Shown here piece after piece: positions 36,001 to 44,085 of a DNA stretch of 64,000 nt (position 1 is the first letter of the stretch; each line of letters starts with the position of its first letter). A model generated the notes under the pieces. That model was not told the DNA's origin. It was given only the letters and a program-made list of their open reading frames with translations, and ran no database searches. Position numbers and translations under genes: made by a program. This DNA is from Emergencia sp. 1XD21-10 (GTDB taxonomy: Bacteria; Bacillota; Clostridia; Peptostreptococcales; Anaerovoracaceae), in NCBI RefSeq assembly GCF_009936045.1, contig NZ_QWEQ01000008.1:124001-188000 (forward strand), read 5' to 3'.

Positions 36001-36213
36001 TTTCCACGTCAGCAGCTGTGACAACTGCGCTTGTAAATCTGCTGTCGGCAGACTTGCGAAAATGACATCAGCTTGTGATGCTGAGACTTTTTCGACCCGA
36101 TCACTTTCGAGAAATGCATGGGAAAACTGTGAAAAAGGGGTCAGTGCCCTGAGCTGTTTCAATACCCGATGCCGGTCGCCGATGCAGTAGAATCGTATAT
36201 GACAATGGTACAT
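33049..36213 (-). CDS. Hybrid sensor histidine kinase with PAS domains and two receivers
   Basis: A cytoplasmic-looking multi-domain kinase of 1054 residues with no clear membrane segment. In order: an N-terminal domain of about 125 residues of unknown type; PAS-like domains near 138 (PDLIWYKDKDGIHKKVNDSF), 261 (SLDGSRILSINQAALRILGY) and 394; a HisKA domain with phospho-accepting His about 551 (SNMSHDIRTPMNAIIGF); a HATPase domain (LNLLSNSIKYTGAGG, about 671; GTGLGMAI); receiver 1 with IIDWLLPDMNG (Asp about 843); receiver 2 with LMDIQMPVMNG (Asp about 983). No Hpt domain or output domain is visible. The start at 36213 is chosen for its GGGAGGA site; a longer frame begins 16 codons earlier. 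It is divergent from the amidohydrolase genes. Confidence 0.93.
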   Translation of the reverse strand: MYHCHIRFYCIGDRHRVLKQLRALTPFSQFSHAFLESDRVEKVSASQADVIFASLPTADLQAQLSQLLTWKKPEAQLILLTAEDTDVEAFTDCVSALTDIWSQSASDALLMFRIQKWYQDYKAQKDAWQTSQYLETTINSTPDLIWYKDKDGIHKKVNDSFCQTVNKTKAQVEGRGHAYIWDVEHDDPACIESERIVMETKETCVSEETILSSGETKILTTYKSPLYNLDGTVMGTMGIGIDITQERAYADELIQQNQTLEMLFTTMDCGIMCHSLDGSRILSINQAALRILGYPDEQALLADGFDLVASTVFEEDRKRLRKSIQSLKKEGDNVSVDYRVQHADGEILYVTGNIKLIEENGERYYQRYLLDRTAQRLQEERERLEDQRRQMELVHALSIEYVLVCFFDLDTGEGKVLRMGECKNGIMPAIFHDALSLETCLEQYAATSIHEEDKEAFRKTASKAHLEQELSEKDMCYINYRTTCCGEIRYFQMKAVRAGDWDKTHSIVLGFRCLDEEMRDEREKKALLEDALSQANRANKAKSTFLSNMSHDIRTPMNAIIGFTALAITHIDRKEQVAEYLKKIMTSGNHLLSLINDVLDMSRIESGKIHLEEQPCSLPEILHELHNIIQADINAKQLDLYLDAIDIQNEQICCDRLRLNQVLLNLLSNSIKYTGAGGMVSLKVIEKPGASPGFANFEFHIKDTGIGMKKEFVAHIFEPFERERNSTSSGIQGTGLGMAITKNIVDMMNGTIDVQSEHGVGTEVTVCLTLRLDEAGRKEPVAIEELNGLRALVVDDDYNTCDSVSCMLQQIGLRAEWTMSGKEAVLRTRQSVSRNDHYFVYIIDWLLPDMNGIEVARRIRQETGKEVPIIVLTAYDWSDIEEEAREAGVTAFCSKPLFLSELRGCLHSIVKKEQATDDILDSKEILRSGHILLVEDNELNQEIAVAILEEAGLTAEVAENGQIAVEMLKSSQPGYYQLVLMDIQMPVMNGYQAAKKIRKLENRELASIPIIAMTANAFEEDKQEALRCGMNDHIAKPIDIETLLETLDNILMSK

Positions 36214-36388
36214 AAAACGAATATCCTCCCTAATTTGTGGCTTGCGATTCTGTGATGGCATGATTGCATACCTATTCTAAATTTTACTGCGCTTGCGGGG
36301 TAATGTCAATGTTTTAAGAGGATTTGAAATGGAAAATAGTAGCCGCAATCGTATTTTGGGGAATTTTTTCGTTATTTACAGAAAAACG

Positions 36389-36436
36389 GAAAAAATACGT
36401 TTTATATACAGAAAAAATACGCTTCTCAGATACAAT
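36389..36436 (+). promoter_or_regulatory. Promoter region with 22-bp-spaced direct repeats before the amidohydrolase operon
   Basis: GAAAAAATACG occurs at 36389-36399 and again at 36411-36421, exactly 22 bases apart, and the second copy ends nine bases before a -10 box TACAAT (36431-36436). No good -35 box is present. This is the geometry known for SARP-type activators, and the operon encodes one. Confidence 0.55.
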
Positions 36437-36464
36437 CTTAAAATAGGAGGAGCACAAGAGAACG

Positions 36465-38075
36465 ATGAATAGAACATTCTATTATAACGGAACAATGATT
36501 ACGATGGATTCTGACCATCCCATGGCTGCAAACTTTCTGGTTGAAGATGGTGTGATTCAGGCAGTGGATGTGGACGAGGAGGACATTGGTTTTACAAGGC
36601 AGGATGAAATGACGGAATGGGTTGATTTGCAAGGCCGCGTGGTAACACCCGGGTTTCATGACAGTCATATGCATCTGGTGGAGTATGGGTATAATCAGCG
36701 GTATTGTGTGGACTTATCGGAAGCCGTTTCTGCAGAAGATGTGGTGCGGCGTATGCGAGCATTCATTGCAGAACAGCAGATTCCTGCAGGAAGCTGGATC
36801 ATCGGAAGCCGTTGGAATCAAGAACATTTTCCGGACAAACGACTGCTTAGCCGGGAAGATTTAGACCGCGTTTCAGACTGTCATTATGTCTTTGCCAAGC
36901 GGGTCTGCATTCATATTGCGGCGGTAAACAGCAAAGTTTTGGAATTGGCAGGAATTGACCATAATACCTATCTGGACAATCAGAATATCGGCAGATATCC
37001 TGACGGTATGCCAGATGGGAGAATTTATGAGGATGCGATTGCTGACATGGTACTGGTGCATAAACCGGCGCTTTCCGTCAAAGAAATTGAACAGATGATT
37101 GAAGAGACGTTAAGGGAAATCAAGGCAAGGGGCTTTACGGCGGTGCAGTGTGATGACATGAAAGCGTTTTCGGATTTTACGTCGAAAGAGAGAATTTTAC
37201 GTGCCTATGATAACCTGCGAAAGCAGCAGCGCCTGCCTGTACGCGTGTTTGCGCAGATTCAGGTATCTTCCCTGGAAGAATTCCGGCAGTTGCAAAAGAT
37301 TCTTGTAGAGATTGCTGATGACCAGTGGTTCTCCTGGAAACGATTAAAACTGATCTTGGATGGCTCTTTGGGTGCTGAGACGGCAGCATTAACCGTACCT
37401 TACAGAAATCGCAGGCAGCGGGGACTTCTCAATTTCAGCGATGCAGAGTTAGAGTTGCTGGTTCGGGAAAGTTATGAAAGCGGGATGCAGCTGTTATGTC
37501 ACTGTATCGGTGATAGAGCAATGGAACAGGCCATACGTGTGATCACGCCTTTCCAAAACAAGTATGGAACAGATTGCCGCCCTAGACTGGTGCATTGCCA
37601 AATTGCGACGGAGCCTCTTTTAGACCGAATGGCGCAAGCGGGGATTTTGGCAGACATTCAGCCGGCGTTTGTACCGACCGATTATGCAGTGGCGGAGCAG
37701 AAACTGGATCTTCGTCAAGCATATGCGCTTTATGCATGGCGCACCATGTTAGAAAAAGGTATGATGATTAGTGGCAGTTCGGACTGCCCGGTGGAGCGCT
37801 GCGATGCGCTTTACGGGATGCAGGCAGCTGTTACCAGGATGGATTTGCAGGGGAGACCGACTGGCGGATTTTTACCGGAAGAAAGGCTGTCGCCTTATGA
37901 GGCATTGGCGCTTTATACAAAGGCGCCTGCCTATACAGTAAAAATGGAAGGACAGATGGGGCGCATTGCGCCAGGCTACTTCGGTGATTTTACTGTACTG
38001 GATGGAAATCCGCTTCTGGTTCCTCCGCAGCAGATCCATAGTATTTCTATCGTAGAAACCCACTGCGGCGCGTAG
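36465..38075 (+). CDS. YtcJ-like amidohydrolase 1 (Amidohydro_3)
   Basis: A metal-dependent hydrolase of 536 residues in the YtcJ/amidohydrolase-3 group. Relatives act on amides, formamides or N-substituted amino acids. All expected metal motifs are present: HxH in HDSHMHL (His68, His70), CHCIGDRAM, VHCQIATE and SGSSDCPVE, as well as the family loop DGSLGAETAAL. The N-terminus is a small beta-sandwich (RTFYYNGTMITMDSDHPMA). It has AGGAGG upstream and is the first gene of a five-gene unit (three amidohydrolases, SARP-type regulator, permease). Substrate unknown. It is the best candidate for the active enzyme of the three. Confidence 0.9.
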   Translation: MNRTFYYNGTMITMDSDHPMAANFLVEDGVIQAVDVDEEDIGFTRQDEMTEWVDLQGRVVTPGFHDSHMHLVEYGYNQRYCVDLSEAVSAEDVVRRMRAFIAEQQIPAGSWIIGSRWNQEHFPDKRLLSREDLDRVSDCHYVFAKRVCIHIAAVNSKVLELAGIDHNTYLDNQNIGRYPDGMPDGRIYEDAIADMVLVHKPALSVKEIEQMIEETLREIKARGFTAVQCDDMKAFSDFTSKERILRAYDNLRKQQRLPVRVFAQIQVSSLEEFRQLQKILVEIADDQWFSWKRLKLILDGSLGAETAALTVPYRNRRQRGLLNFSDAELELLVRESYESGMQLLCHCIGDRAMEQAIRVITPFQNKYGTDCRPRLVHCQIATEPLLDRMAQAGILADIQPAFVPTDYAVAEQKLDLRQAYALYAWRTMLEKGMMISGSSDCPVERCDALYGMQAAVTRMDLQGRPTGGFLPEERLSPYEALALYTKAPAYTVKMEGQMGRIAPGYFGDFTVLDGNPLLVPPQQIHSISIVETHCGA

Positions 38076-38093
38076 TGGAGAAAGGAATCAAAT

Positions 38094-39728
38094 ATGAAGA
38101 AAGTATTTATCAATGCCAACGGATACACCATGGATGCAGCAGAGCACCGCTTTGAAGCCGTTGCGGTAGAAGACGGGCTGATTACGTGTGTTGGTACTAA
38201 TGAGGCGGTGCAGGAAGCAGCGGGGACCGCATGCCAGATCATCGATCTGCAAGGAAAGACGGTACTGCCAGGATTTAACGACAGCCATCTGCACCTTTTG
38301 AGTTATGGGTATAGCCTGGAAGTCGCAGATTTAAATGACTGCCGGAGCCTGGATGAATTGAAAGACCGTTTGCGCCGCTATATCAAGGAGAATGGAATTA
38401 AACCCGGCCAGTGGGTAGAAGGCCGCGGATGGGATCAAAATCAGTTTGATACTAAGAAAATGCCGACAAGAGAGGACTTAGACGAGGAATTCGGCGCATA
38501 TTTTTTGGTATTGACCAGAACCTGTGCACAAATTTGTGTCGTAACCACCAACGTGCTGGAACTTGGCGGTCTGCTGCACAAACCACAGCAGATTGAGGGC
38601 GGTATGATTCTGACAGACGCCCATGAAGTGGCAACAGGCGTGCTGACTGGACTGGCAACGGAAATCATTTACAGAATGATTCCAACGTTGGGGGTAGAGC
38701 GCATTAAAAAGTGTATTCTTGCGGCGTGCAATCGTTATGTTTCAGCGGGAATGACTTCTGCGCAGACCGATGATTTTGAACTGCTTCGTGCTGGCCATTT
38801 TACAGAAATTTTGCAGGCATACGAAGAACTTGACAGAGAAGGGCTGCTGCCGATTCGCGTCAATCTAATGCTGCACCTTGCCACGTTAGAAGAACTTTCT
38901 GATTTTCTGGCACTTGGGTATCGCACAGGAGACGGAAGCCCGTATTTTCGGATTGGACCGTTTAAGACGATTACAGACGGGTCGTTGGGAGGAAGAACTG
39001 CTGCCTTGCGGGCACCATACAGCGATAATCCGGAAGGAATGGAAGAAAATACGGGTGAAATGTATATCAGTCAGCAGGAACTGGAAGCACTAACGCAAAT
39101 GGCTTTTGACCATGGTCTGCAGCTAGTTTCAGACGGCATCGGAGATAGAGCCATGCGAAGCGTACTGGATGCATTCATTAAGATTATAGAAAAGCATCCA
39201 GAAGAAGATTTGCGCTTTGGTATTGACCATTGCCAGATTACCACAGAAGGGATTATTGAAGATTTTGCCAAATACCATATCATCGGCGGTCTTGAACTGA
39301 TCTTTTTGGCTTCTGACATCGCCATTGTAGAGGAGCGGGTCGGAGCAAAGCGGGCAAGTATGTCCTATAACTGGAATCGGTTTAAAACGCAGGGCGTAAC
39401 GATTGCAGCAGGTTCGGATAGTCCTGTAGAGGAATACAGTCCGCTCCACGGCATTTATGCGGCAGTTACCCGCTGTACCTATGATAAAACACCGAAGGGT
39501 GGTTATCATGCGGAACAGAAACTCAGTGTACACGATGCCATTCATGCCTTTACGACAGGACCTGCATATGCGACATTTGAAGAGGACTGCAAGGGAACGA
39601 TAGAGGTTGGAAAGTATGCGGATTTTGTTGTCCTAGCGCAGGATTTGTATGAAACTGCGCCGCTGGATCTGGCAGAAGTACAGGTCGCGATGACAGTCGT
39701 AGGTGGAAAGGTTGTTTATGAAAAATAA
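38094..39728 (+). CDS. YtcJ-like amidohydrolase 2
   Basis: The second paralogue, 544 residues. HxH is kept (NDSHLHL, His65 and His67), as are DHCQITTE and AGSDSPVEE, but the histidine of the CHCIGDRAM motif is replaced (VSDGIGDRAM, His to Asp). It therefore keeps most metal ligands and may be active with altered metal binding. It follows the first copy by 18 bases with its own GAGAAAGG site, and its last codons overlap the start of the third copy. The function is probably related to the first, possibly on a different substrate, or the two could form a mixed oligomer. Confidence 0.9.
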   Translation: MKKVFINANGYTMDAAEHRFEAVAVEDGLITCVGTNEAVQEAAGTACQIIDLQGKTVLPGFNDSHLHLLSYGYSLEVADLNDCRSLDELKDRLRRYIKENGIKPGQWVEGRGWDQNQFDTKKMPTREDLDEEFGAYFLVLTRTCAQICVVTTNVLELGGLLHKPQQIEGGMILTDAHEVATGVLTGLATEIIYRMIPTLGVERIKKCILAACNRYVSAGMTSAQTDDFELLRAGHFTEILQAYEELDREGLLPIRVNLMLHLATLEELSDFLALGYRTGDGSPYFRIGPFKTITDGSLGGRTAALRAPYSDNPEGMEENTGEMYISQQELEALTQMAFDHGLQLVSDGIGDRAMRSVLDAFIKIIEKHPEEDLRFGIDHCQITTEGIIEDFAKYHIIGGLELIFLASDIAIVEERVGAKRASMSYNWNRFKTQGVTIAAGSDSPVEEYSPLHGIYAAVTRCTYDKTPKGGYHAEQKLSVHDAIHAFTTGPAYATFEEDCKGTIEVGKYADFVVLAQDLYETAPLDLAEVQVAMTVVGGKVVYEK

Positions 39729-41262
39729 TCCAGATTATATTTTATATAACGGCAATTTTATTTCAATGGAAAGACCGGATAAGCAGTACTGTGCCATTGG
39801 GATTACGGGTGAGACGATTACGGAGGTATGGGAAAAGCCATGCAGGATGCCGAAACGGTTTTTTGGTACGAAGATGCTGGATTTGGAAGGCAGAACGGTT
39901 TTACCTGGATTCATTGACAGCAATGTCCATATGGTACAGGGCGGTTTGATGCAGTACTGTGTGGAAATTAAAGCGGATACCAGAGAAGCCTTTCTACAGC
40001 AGCTGCAACAGAAGGTGCAGGCATTTGAAGCGGGAGAACTGATTTGGTGTATTGGCTATAATGAGGATACTGTGGAATTGAATCGATGGGATTTGGATCA
40101 AATTACTTCCATACATCCTGTTGTGGTCAGCAAGACAGAATTCCATAAAACGATTTTAAATACTTCTGCTTATAATTTACTTAAAATTCCCTATAGTATT
40201 TCTGGCATTCAGCGGGATGAAAAAGGGATGCCCACAGGGGTTTTGCAGGGAGAGGCCAGCGGATTTGCAAGACGGAAATTATACACCTGTTTTGTAACGG
40301 ATGACATCCGAAGACTTGCCCTCGCAGATATGGAGCGAAAAGCGTTCCGCTGCGGCATTACAACGGTCAATGCTATGGAAGGTGGCGCCTTTTTTTCAAA
40401 TCAGGATATCCGCATGGTGCAGCGGTTTGCAGAGCACAGCAGGCTGGAAATTTTTCTGTTTCCGCAGACCATGGATGTGGCAACGGTACAGGCGGCAAAA
40501 CTGCCGCGGATTGGAGGCAATATATATCTGGACGGTTCTATTGGATCTCAGACGGCGGCACTGTATGAACCTTATATAGATGGTGAGCACCAAGGGGTAC
40601 TGTATTATTCACAGGAAGATGTAAATCAGTTTGTGCTGGAAGCCCATACTGCCGGCCTGCAGATTGCATTGTCGTGCATCGGACCAAGGGCGATTGAACA
40701 AGCGTTGGCAGCTTTTGCCGCGGCATTTGAAATAGCAGGCAGAAAAAATTTGCGTCACAGGCTGGAACTTTTTGTTCTGCCGACAGAAGCACAAATCACC
40801 TGGGCGATTTCTATGGGGCTGATTTTGTCTATGCGAGCCAATTATGACAGGCAGTGGGGCGGTGCGGAAGGTAAATATGCTGCACTGCTTGGAGATCGAT
40901 GGAAGGGAACCAATCCCATCGGCGCTGTGGTGGCGCAGGGAGGTATTGTGGCGGGTGGTTCTGAATATGCAGTTACACCGTTGAACCCTTTAAAATCAAT
41001 TGGTTCTTGCCTGCTGCATCACAATGCAGTACAGCAGCTTTCCCTTTATGATGCGCTGCGGACCTATACTGCAAACGGTGCCTATGCCAACATGGCAGAA
41101 GACAGAATTGGAAGTCTTGGCATCGGTATGCAGGCAGATCTTGTCGTACTGGATCAAAATCTGTGCACCCTTTCTCCTGCAGAAATTGAAACCCTTCGCG
41201 TGGAAATGACCATTAAAAAAGGGGAAATTGTATATGCGCGGGAGGATGTATTATGGAAATAA
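39718..41262 (+). CDS. YtcJ-like amidohydrolase 3, probably catalytically inactive
   Basis: The third paralogue, 514 residues, same fold by conserved blocks (LEGRTVLPGFIDS, YLDGSIGSQTAAL, GIGMQADLVVLDQN), but nearly every metal motif is changed. HxH is DSNVHM (first His to Asn, residue 69), the IGDRA block is LSCIGPRAIE (His and Asp lost), the HCQ motif is gone (ELFVLPTEAQ), and the SDxP aspartate is Glu (GGSEYAVTP). It therefore looks like a pseudoenzyme, perhaps a binding or regulatory subunit. The start at 39718 overlaps the previous stop and has GGTGGAAAGG upstream. It overlaps the regulator gene by ten bases. Confidence 0.85.
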   Translation: MKNNPDYILYNGNFISMERPDKQYCAIGITGETITEVWEKPCRMPKRFFGTKMLDLEGRTVLPGFIDSNVHMVQGGLMQYCVEIKADTREAFLQQLQQKVQAFEAGELIWCIGYNEDTVELNRWDLDQITSIHPVVVSKTEFHKTILNTSAYNLLKIPYSISGIQRDEKGMPTGVLQGEASGFARRKLYTCFVTDDIRRLALADMERKAFRCGITTVNAMEGGAFFSNQDIRMVQRFAEHSRLEIFLFPQTMDVATVQAAKLPRIGGNIYLDGSIGSQTAALYEPYIDGEHQGVLYYSQEDVNQFVLEAHTAGLQIALSCIGPRAIEQALAAFAAAFEIAGRKNLRHRLELFVLPTEAQITWAISMGLILSMRANYDRQWGGAEGKYAALLGDRWKGTNPIGAVVAQGGIVAGGSEYAVTPLNPLKSIGSCLLHHNAVQQLSLYDALRTYTANGAYANMAEDRIGSLGIGMQADLVVLDQNLCTLSPAEIETLRVEMTIKKGEIVYAREDVLWK

Positions 41263-42422
41263 AAGTTTACCTTTTGCAGAGACCGCACATTGAAATCGAT
41301 GGACGAGAGGCGCTTGCCAAATTGAATCACAAAGCGCTTGCGATGATTTTTTATCTGGCGGCCAGGAAAGGGCAGATGGTTTCTAAAGAACTGCTCAGTG
41401 AAATTTTTTGGCCAGAACTGCCAGAAGAAAATGCTCGCTCTAATTTGCGGCAGAGCCTTTCTTATATTAGAAAAATCTGTGCAGAAGAATGGGGTGGACA
41501 AGAGGAGGCATCGATCATTTTTTCGGAGCGGAACATGTGCAGTCTTAATGCATCTTTAGGCGTTTTCGTGGACGTGGCAGAATTTCGCAAAGCGCTGAAA
41601 GCAGCGTCTGTTTGTGACAGCAGGCAGGAGAAAATTCGGCATTTGCAGCATGCAGTGAATGTACATGGCGGCAGCTTTTTAGACGGTATATCGGTGCGTG
41701 GAAGTGTGGCTTTTGAAGAGTGGGTTATGATGGAGCGGGAATCGGTAAATCAGGCATTTATTGATGTATCGAAGCAACTGGCGTTTCTGTATCGGGAAAA
41801 TGGACAGTTCGCCCAGGGGATTTCCTGCCTGAAAAAACTGCTGCTGATGGATCCGCTGCTGGAGGAAGTCCATTTGCAGCTGATGGAACTGTACTGCCAG
41901 AACCAGGAGCGGGCAAAAGCAATCTGCCAGTACAAAGAGTGTGTGCGCATTCTTGGTGAAGAGTTAAATATTGGTCCTATGGAAGAGACGCGGGCTCTCT
42001 ACAGAAAGATTCTTGAAGATGCGCCGGTGGAAATGGGACACATTACGATAGTAGAAGAGAAAGATGATTTATGTGAGCTGCAGCTTTATACTGCATCTGC
42101 ACAGCCAATAGACTTTGAAGGGATTTATCGTATGCTGGAGCCAATCATCGAGGAGGATGTGAAAGTGCCAACTTATCTCAAACCAGGGCTGGCCATGTTG
42201 TTTCCTCAATATTCGGAATGGCTTGCAGCACAGAATTTGTCGGAATCGTATCTTTTTTACTGCATTAAAAAACTGCTGCAGGAGATCAGTCTCAAAGGGA
42301 AAGTGGAGATTCAGGTGTCCCATCCTAAGAGACTGGATCAAAAGTCAGCGCAGCTGTTACAGTATCTGATTGGCAATCTGCATATGGCAGATGTTGATAT
42401 TCATATGTTTAAGGAGGAATAA
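41253..42422 (+). CDS. SARP/BTAD-family transcriptional activator
   Basis: A 389-residue regulator. Residues 1-95 form an OmpR-type winged helix (LNHKALAMIFYLAARKGQMV; SKELLSEIFWPELPEENARS; LRQSLSYIRK). Residues about 100-250 form a bacterial transcriptional activation domain of TPR-like helices (DVAEFRKALKAAS; GSFLDGISV; QYKECVRILGEELNIGP). This is the SARP layout, common in actinobacteria and rarer in clostridia. The last 130 residues are an extra domain I do not recognise. It overlaps the amidohydrolase 3 gene, so their synthesis is coupled, and it probably activates the operon through the 22-bp-spaced direct repeats at 36389-36421. Confidence 0.85.
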   Translation: MEIKVYLLQRPHIEIDGREALAKLNHKALAMIFYLAARKGQMVSKELLSEIFWPELPEENARSNLRQSLSYIRKICAEEWGGQEEASIIFSERNMCSLNASLGVFVDVAEFRKALKAASVCDSRQEKIRHLQHAVNVHGGSFLDGISVRGSVAFEEWVMMERESVNQAFIDVSKQLAFLYRENGQFAQGISCLKKLLLMDPLLEEVHLQLMELYCQNQERAKAICQYKECVRILGEELNIGPMEETRALYRKILEDAPVEMGHITIVEEKDDLCELQLYTASAQPIDFEGIYRMLEPIIEEDVKVPTYLKPGLAMLFPQYSEWLAAQNLSESYLFYCIKKLLQEISLKGKVEIQVSHPKRLDQKSAQLLQYLIGNLHMADVDIHMFKEE

Positions 42423-42423
42423 C

Positions 42424-43758
42424 ATGTCTGAAAAACAAGAAAAAGCAGGACTGAGAAAGGAACTGGGACTATTTCACAGCGTATCGATTGTCAGTGGAAT
42501 TATGATTGGTTCAGGTATTTTTTATGTCAGTACATATGTGCTGAGCAGAGCAGGATTATCCGCAGGATTTTCCATTTTAGCATGGGTTGTTGCCGGCTTT
42601 ATGTCGCTGATGGCGGCATTATGTTATGCGGAGCTGGGTACTTCCATGCCGCAGGCAGGAGGTACCTACAACTATATTTCTAAAGCTTATGGACCAGGAA
42701 TCGGATTTTCTATGGGAATTACGGACTTTTTTATCTCACAGTCTGGTTCGATCAGTGCCCTTGCAGTAGGATTTTCTACTTATTTTAGTATTCTGGTGCC
42801 ATTGACGGAGTGGCAGATTAAGGCAATGGCGATTGGGATTATCATCATGCTGTCACTGATCAATATGTCTGGTGTGAAAAAAGGTGGAAATGTGCAGGGA
42901 ATCTTCATGATTGCAAAGCTGGTGCCGATTGCGATTATTATCGTATGCGGTCTTATGATGGGCAGCATGAATAATCCGATGGAGATTGTACCGGGAGAAG
43001 GTTTGAATCCAATGAGCGCTTTTGCGCTGTCCATTGTAGCGGCGTTATGGGCATATGACGGTTGGAGCTCGGTCTATATCGTAGCAGAGGAACTGAAGAA
43101 CCCTCAAAAAGATCTTCCGAAAGCAGTAACAATCGGGGTTTTAGGTGTGACCCTTGTCTACGTTTTGTTCAATTTTGCATTACTGAAAATTTTACCGATT
43201 GATCAAATTGTTGCGACTGAGGCACCAGGAACCATGGCTGCAGAGGCACTCTTTGGCAAGCCAGGCGCAGTTTTAGTCACCATCGGTGCACTGATTGCAA
43301 TCTTTGGTTCCTGTAATGGTTGCATTTTGGCGTATCCGAGAGAATACTATGCAATGGCTAGGGACAAGCGATTTTTCGATGTCTTTGCGAAAGTCCATCC
43401 GAAAACTGGTACGCCTGTCAATGCACAGATTGCGACCATGATTGTATCTTCTGTATTAATTCTGTTTGGTACGTTTGAGCAATTGACTGCCCTTGTGGCT
43501 TTCTGTGCATGGATTTATTACACGCTGGGTGTATCTTCGGTCTATGTGTTTAGAAAGAGAAATCCGCAGATGGAAAGACCATATAAGGTTTGGGGCTATC
43601 CCGTGCTGCCCGCAGTGACCATTCTGCTGTCGCTGGTGGTACTGGTAACAACCCTTTGGGAAGATCCAATGAATTCCGTCATCGGTGTCGTAATTCCGAT
43701 TGCGGGGTATATTCTCTATCACGCTTATTTTAAGAAAAAAGAGCAAGCGGAGAACTAA
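42424..43758 (+). CDS. APC-family amino-acid permease
   Basis: A 444-residue transporter with about 12 membrane segments. Family landmarks: LGLFHSVSIVSGIMIGSGIF in helix 1 with the unwound GSG substrate site, FMSLMAALCYAELGTSMPQA followed by GGTYNYISKAYGPGIGF, and WAYDGWSSVYIVAEELKNPQ in helix 6. The start at 42424 is supported by AAGGAGG. It is the last gene of the amidohydrolase operon, so it probably brings in the substrate or exports or imports an amino-acid product. Substrate cannot be read. It is followed by a terminator. Confidence 0.92.
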   Translation: MSEKQEKAGLRKELGLFHSVSIVSGIMIGSGIFYVSTYVLSRAGLSAGFSILAWVVAGFMSLMAALCYAELGTSMPQAGGTYNYISKAYGPGIGFSMGITDFFISQSGSISALAVGFSTYFSILVPLTEWQIKAMAIGIIIMLSLINMSGVKKGGNVQGIFMIAKLVPIAIIIVCGLMMGSMNNPMEIVPGEGLNPMSAFALSIVAALWAYDGWSSVYIVAEELKNPQKDLPKAVTIGVLGVTLVYVLFNFALLKILPIDQIVATEAPGTMAAEALFGKPGAVLVTIGALIAIFGSCNGCILAYPREYYAMARDKRFFDVFAKVHPKTGTPVNAQIATMIVSSVLILFGTFEQLTALVAFCAWIYYTLGVSSVYVFRKRNPQMERPYKVWGYPVLPAVTILLSLVVLVTTLWEDPMNSVIGVVIPIAGYILYHAYFKKKEQAEN

Positions 43759-43801
43759 GGTATCGTATGCACATCTGCTAGTATGTGCGCATGATAATCT
43801 G

Positions 43802-43840
43802 CAGGAGCTGAGGAAAGAATTTTTCCAGGCTCCTGTTTTT
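43802..43840 (+). terminator. Terminator after the permease gene
   Basis: CAGGAGC pairs with GCTCCTG, with an inner GGAAA/TTTCC stem and a T-run behind it. A weaker hairpin lies just before it (about 43766-43791). Confidence 0.8.
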
Positions 43841-43885
43841 CTTTGTGCTGGATGCTGTAGCGCGCAATGTGTCAAAAATTACTGG

Positions 43886-43914
43886 TTGAAAACAGTACAA
43901 AAGTAATGTAAAAT
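43886..43914 (+). promoter_or_regulatory. ssrA promoter
   Basis: TTGAAA (43886-43891), 17 bases, TAAAAT (43909-43914) preceded by TG. It lies directly upstream of the tmRNA 5' end. Confidence 0.65.
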
Positions 43915-43932
43915 GAATACAGTAACAAATAT

Positions 43933-43978
43933 GGGGGTGTAAAGGTTTCGACGGGGGTGTAGAAGCCATATGAGTAAC
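43933..43978 (+). pseudogene. ssrA: 5' fragment of the tmRNA gene ssrA
   Basis: The sequence starting GGGGGTGTAAAGG and continuing GTTTCGACGGGGGTGTAG is the hallmark 5' end of bacterial tmRNA (acceptor-stem half and D-loop region). It runs about 46 bases, to ATGAGTAAC. After that the expected tag reading frame, pseudoknots and T-arm are absent; the next 130 bases are AT-rich and end in a terminator. The gene is therefore cut, and the cut coincides with the left end of the integrated element. Since trans-translation is important and smpB is intact, a complete ssrA is expected at the far end of the element, outside the window. That last step is inference. Confidence 0.8.
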
Positions 43979-44019
43979 TTACTATATTTAGAATTTAGCG
44001 TTTTCAATAGATTCAAAGG

Positions 44020-44040
44020 TCAAATTTCTTTACAATTTGA
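44020..44040. repeat. Inverted repeat near the element's left end
   Basis: TCAAATT and AATTTGA are separated by seven bases, between the ssrA fragment and the 11-bp tandem repeats. It could be part of an attachment or regulatory site. Confidence 0.35.
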
Positions 44041-44046
44041 CGAAAG

Positions 44047-44079
44047 TAGAGAACAAATAGAGGAAAAATAGAGAACACG
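44047..44079 (+). repeat. Three tandem 11-bp repeats near the element's left end
   Basis: TAGAGAACAAA, TAGAGGAAAAA and TAGAGAACACG follow one another without gaps, with a period of 11 bases (about one helical turn). The placement about 70 bases inside the element resembles recombinase arm-binding or regulator sites. Confidence 0.5.
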
Positions 44080-44085
44080 CTTACT

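Noticed and set aside
33049-36213. Possible Hpt domain or membrane anchor in the hybrid kinase
   Set aside because: The C-terminus ends shortly after the second receiver, and no hydrophobic stretch long enough for a membrane helix was found.
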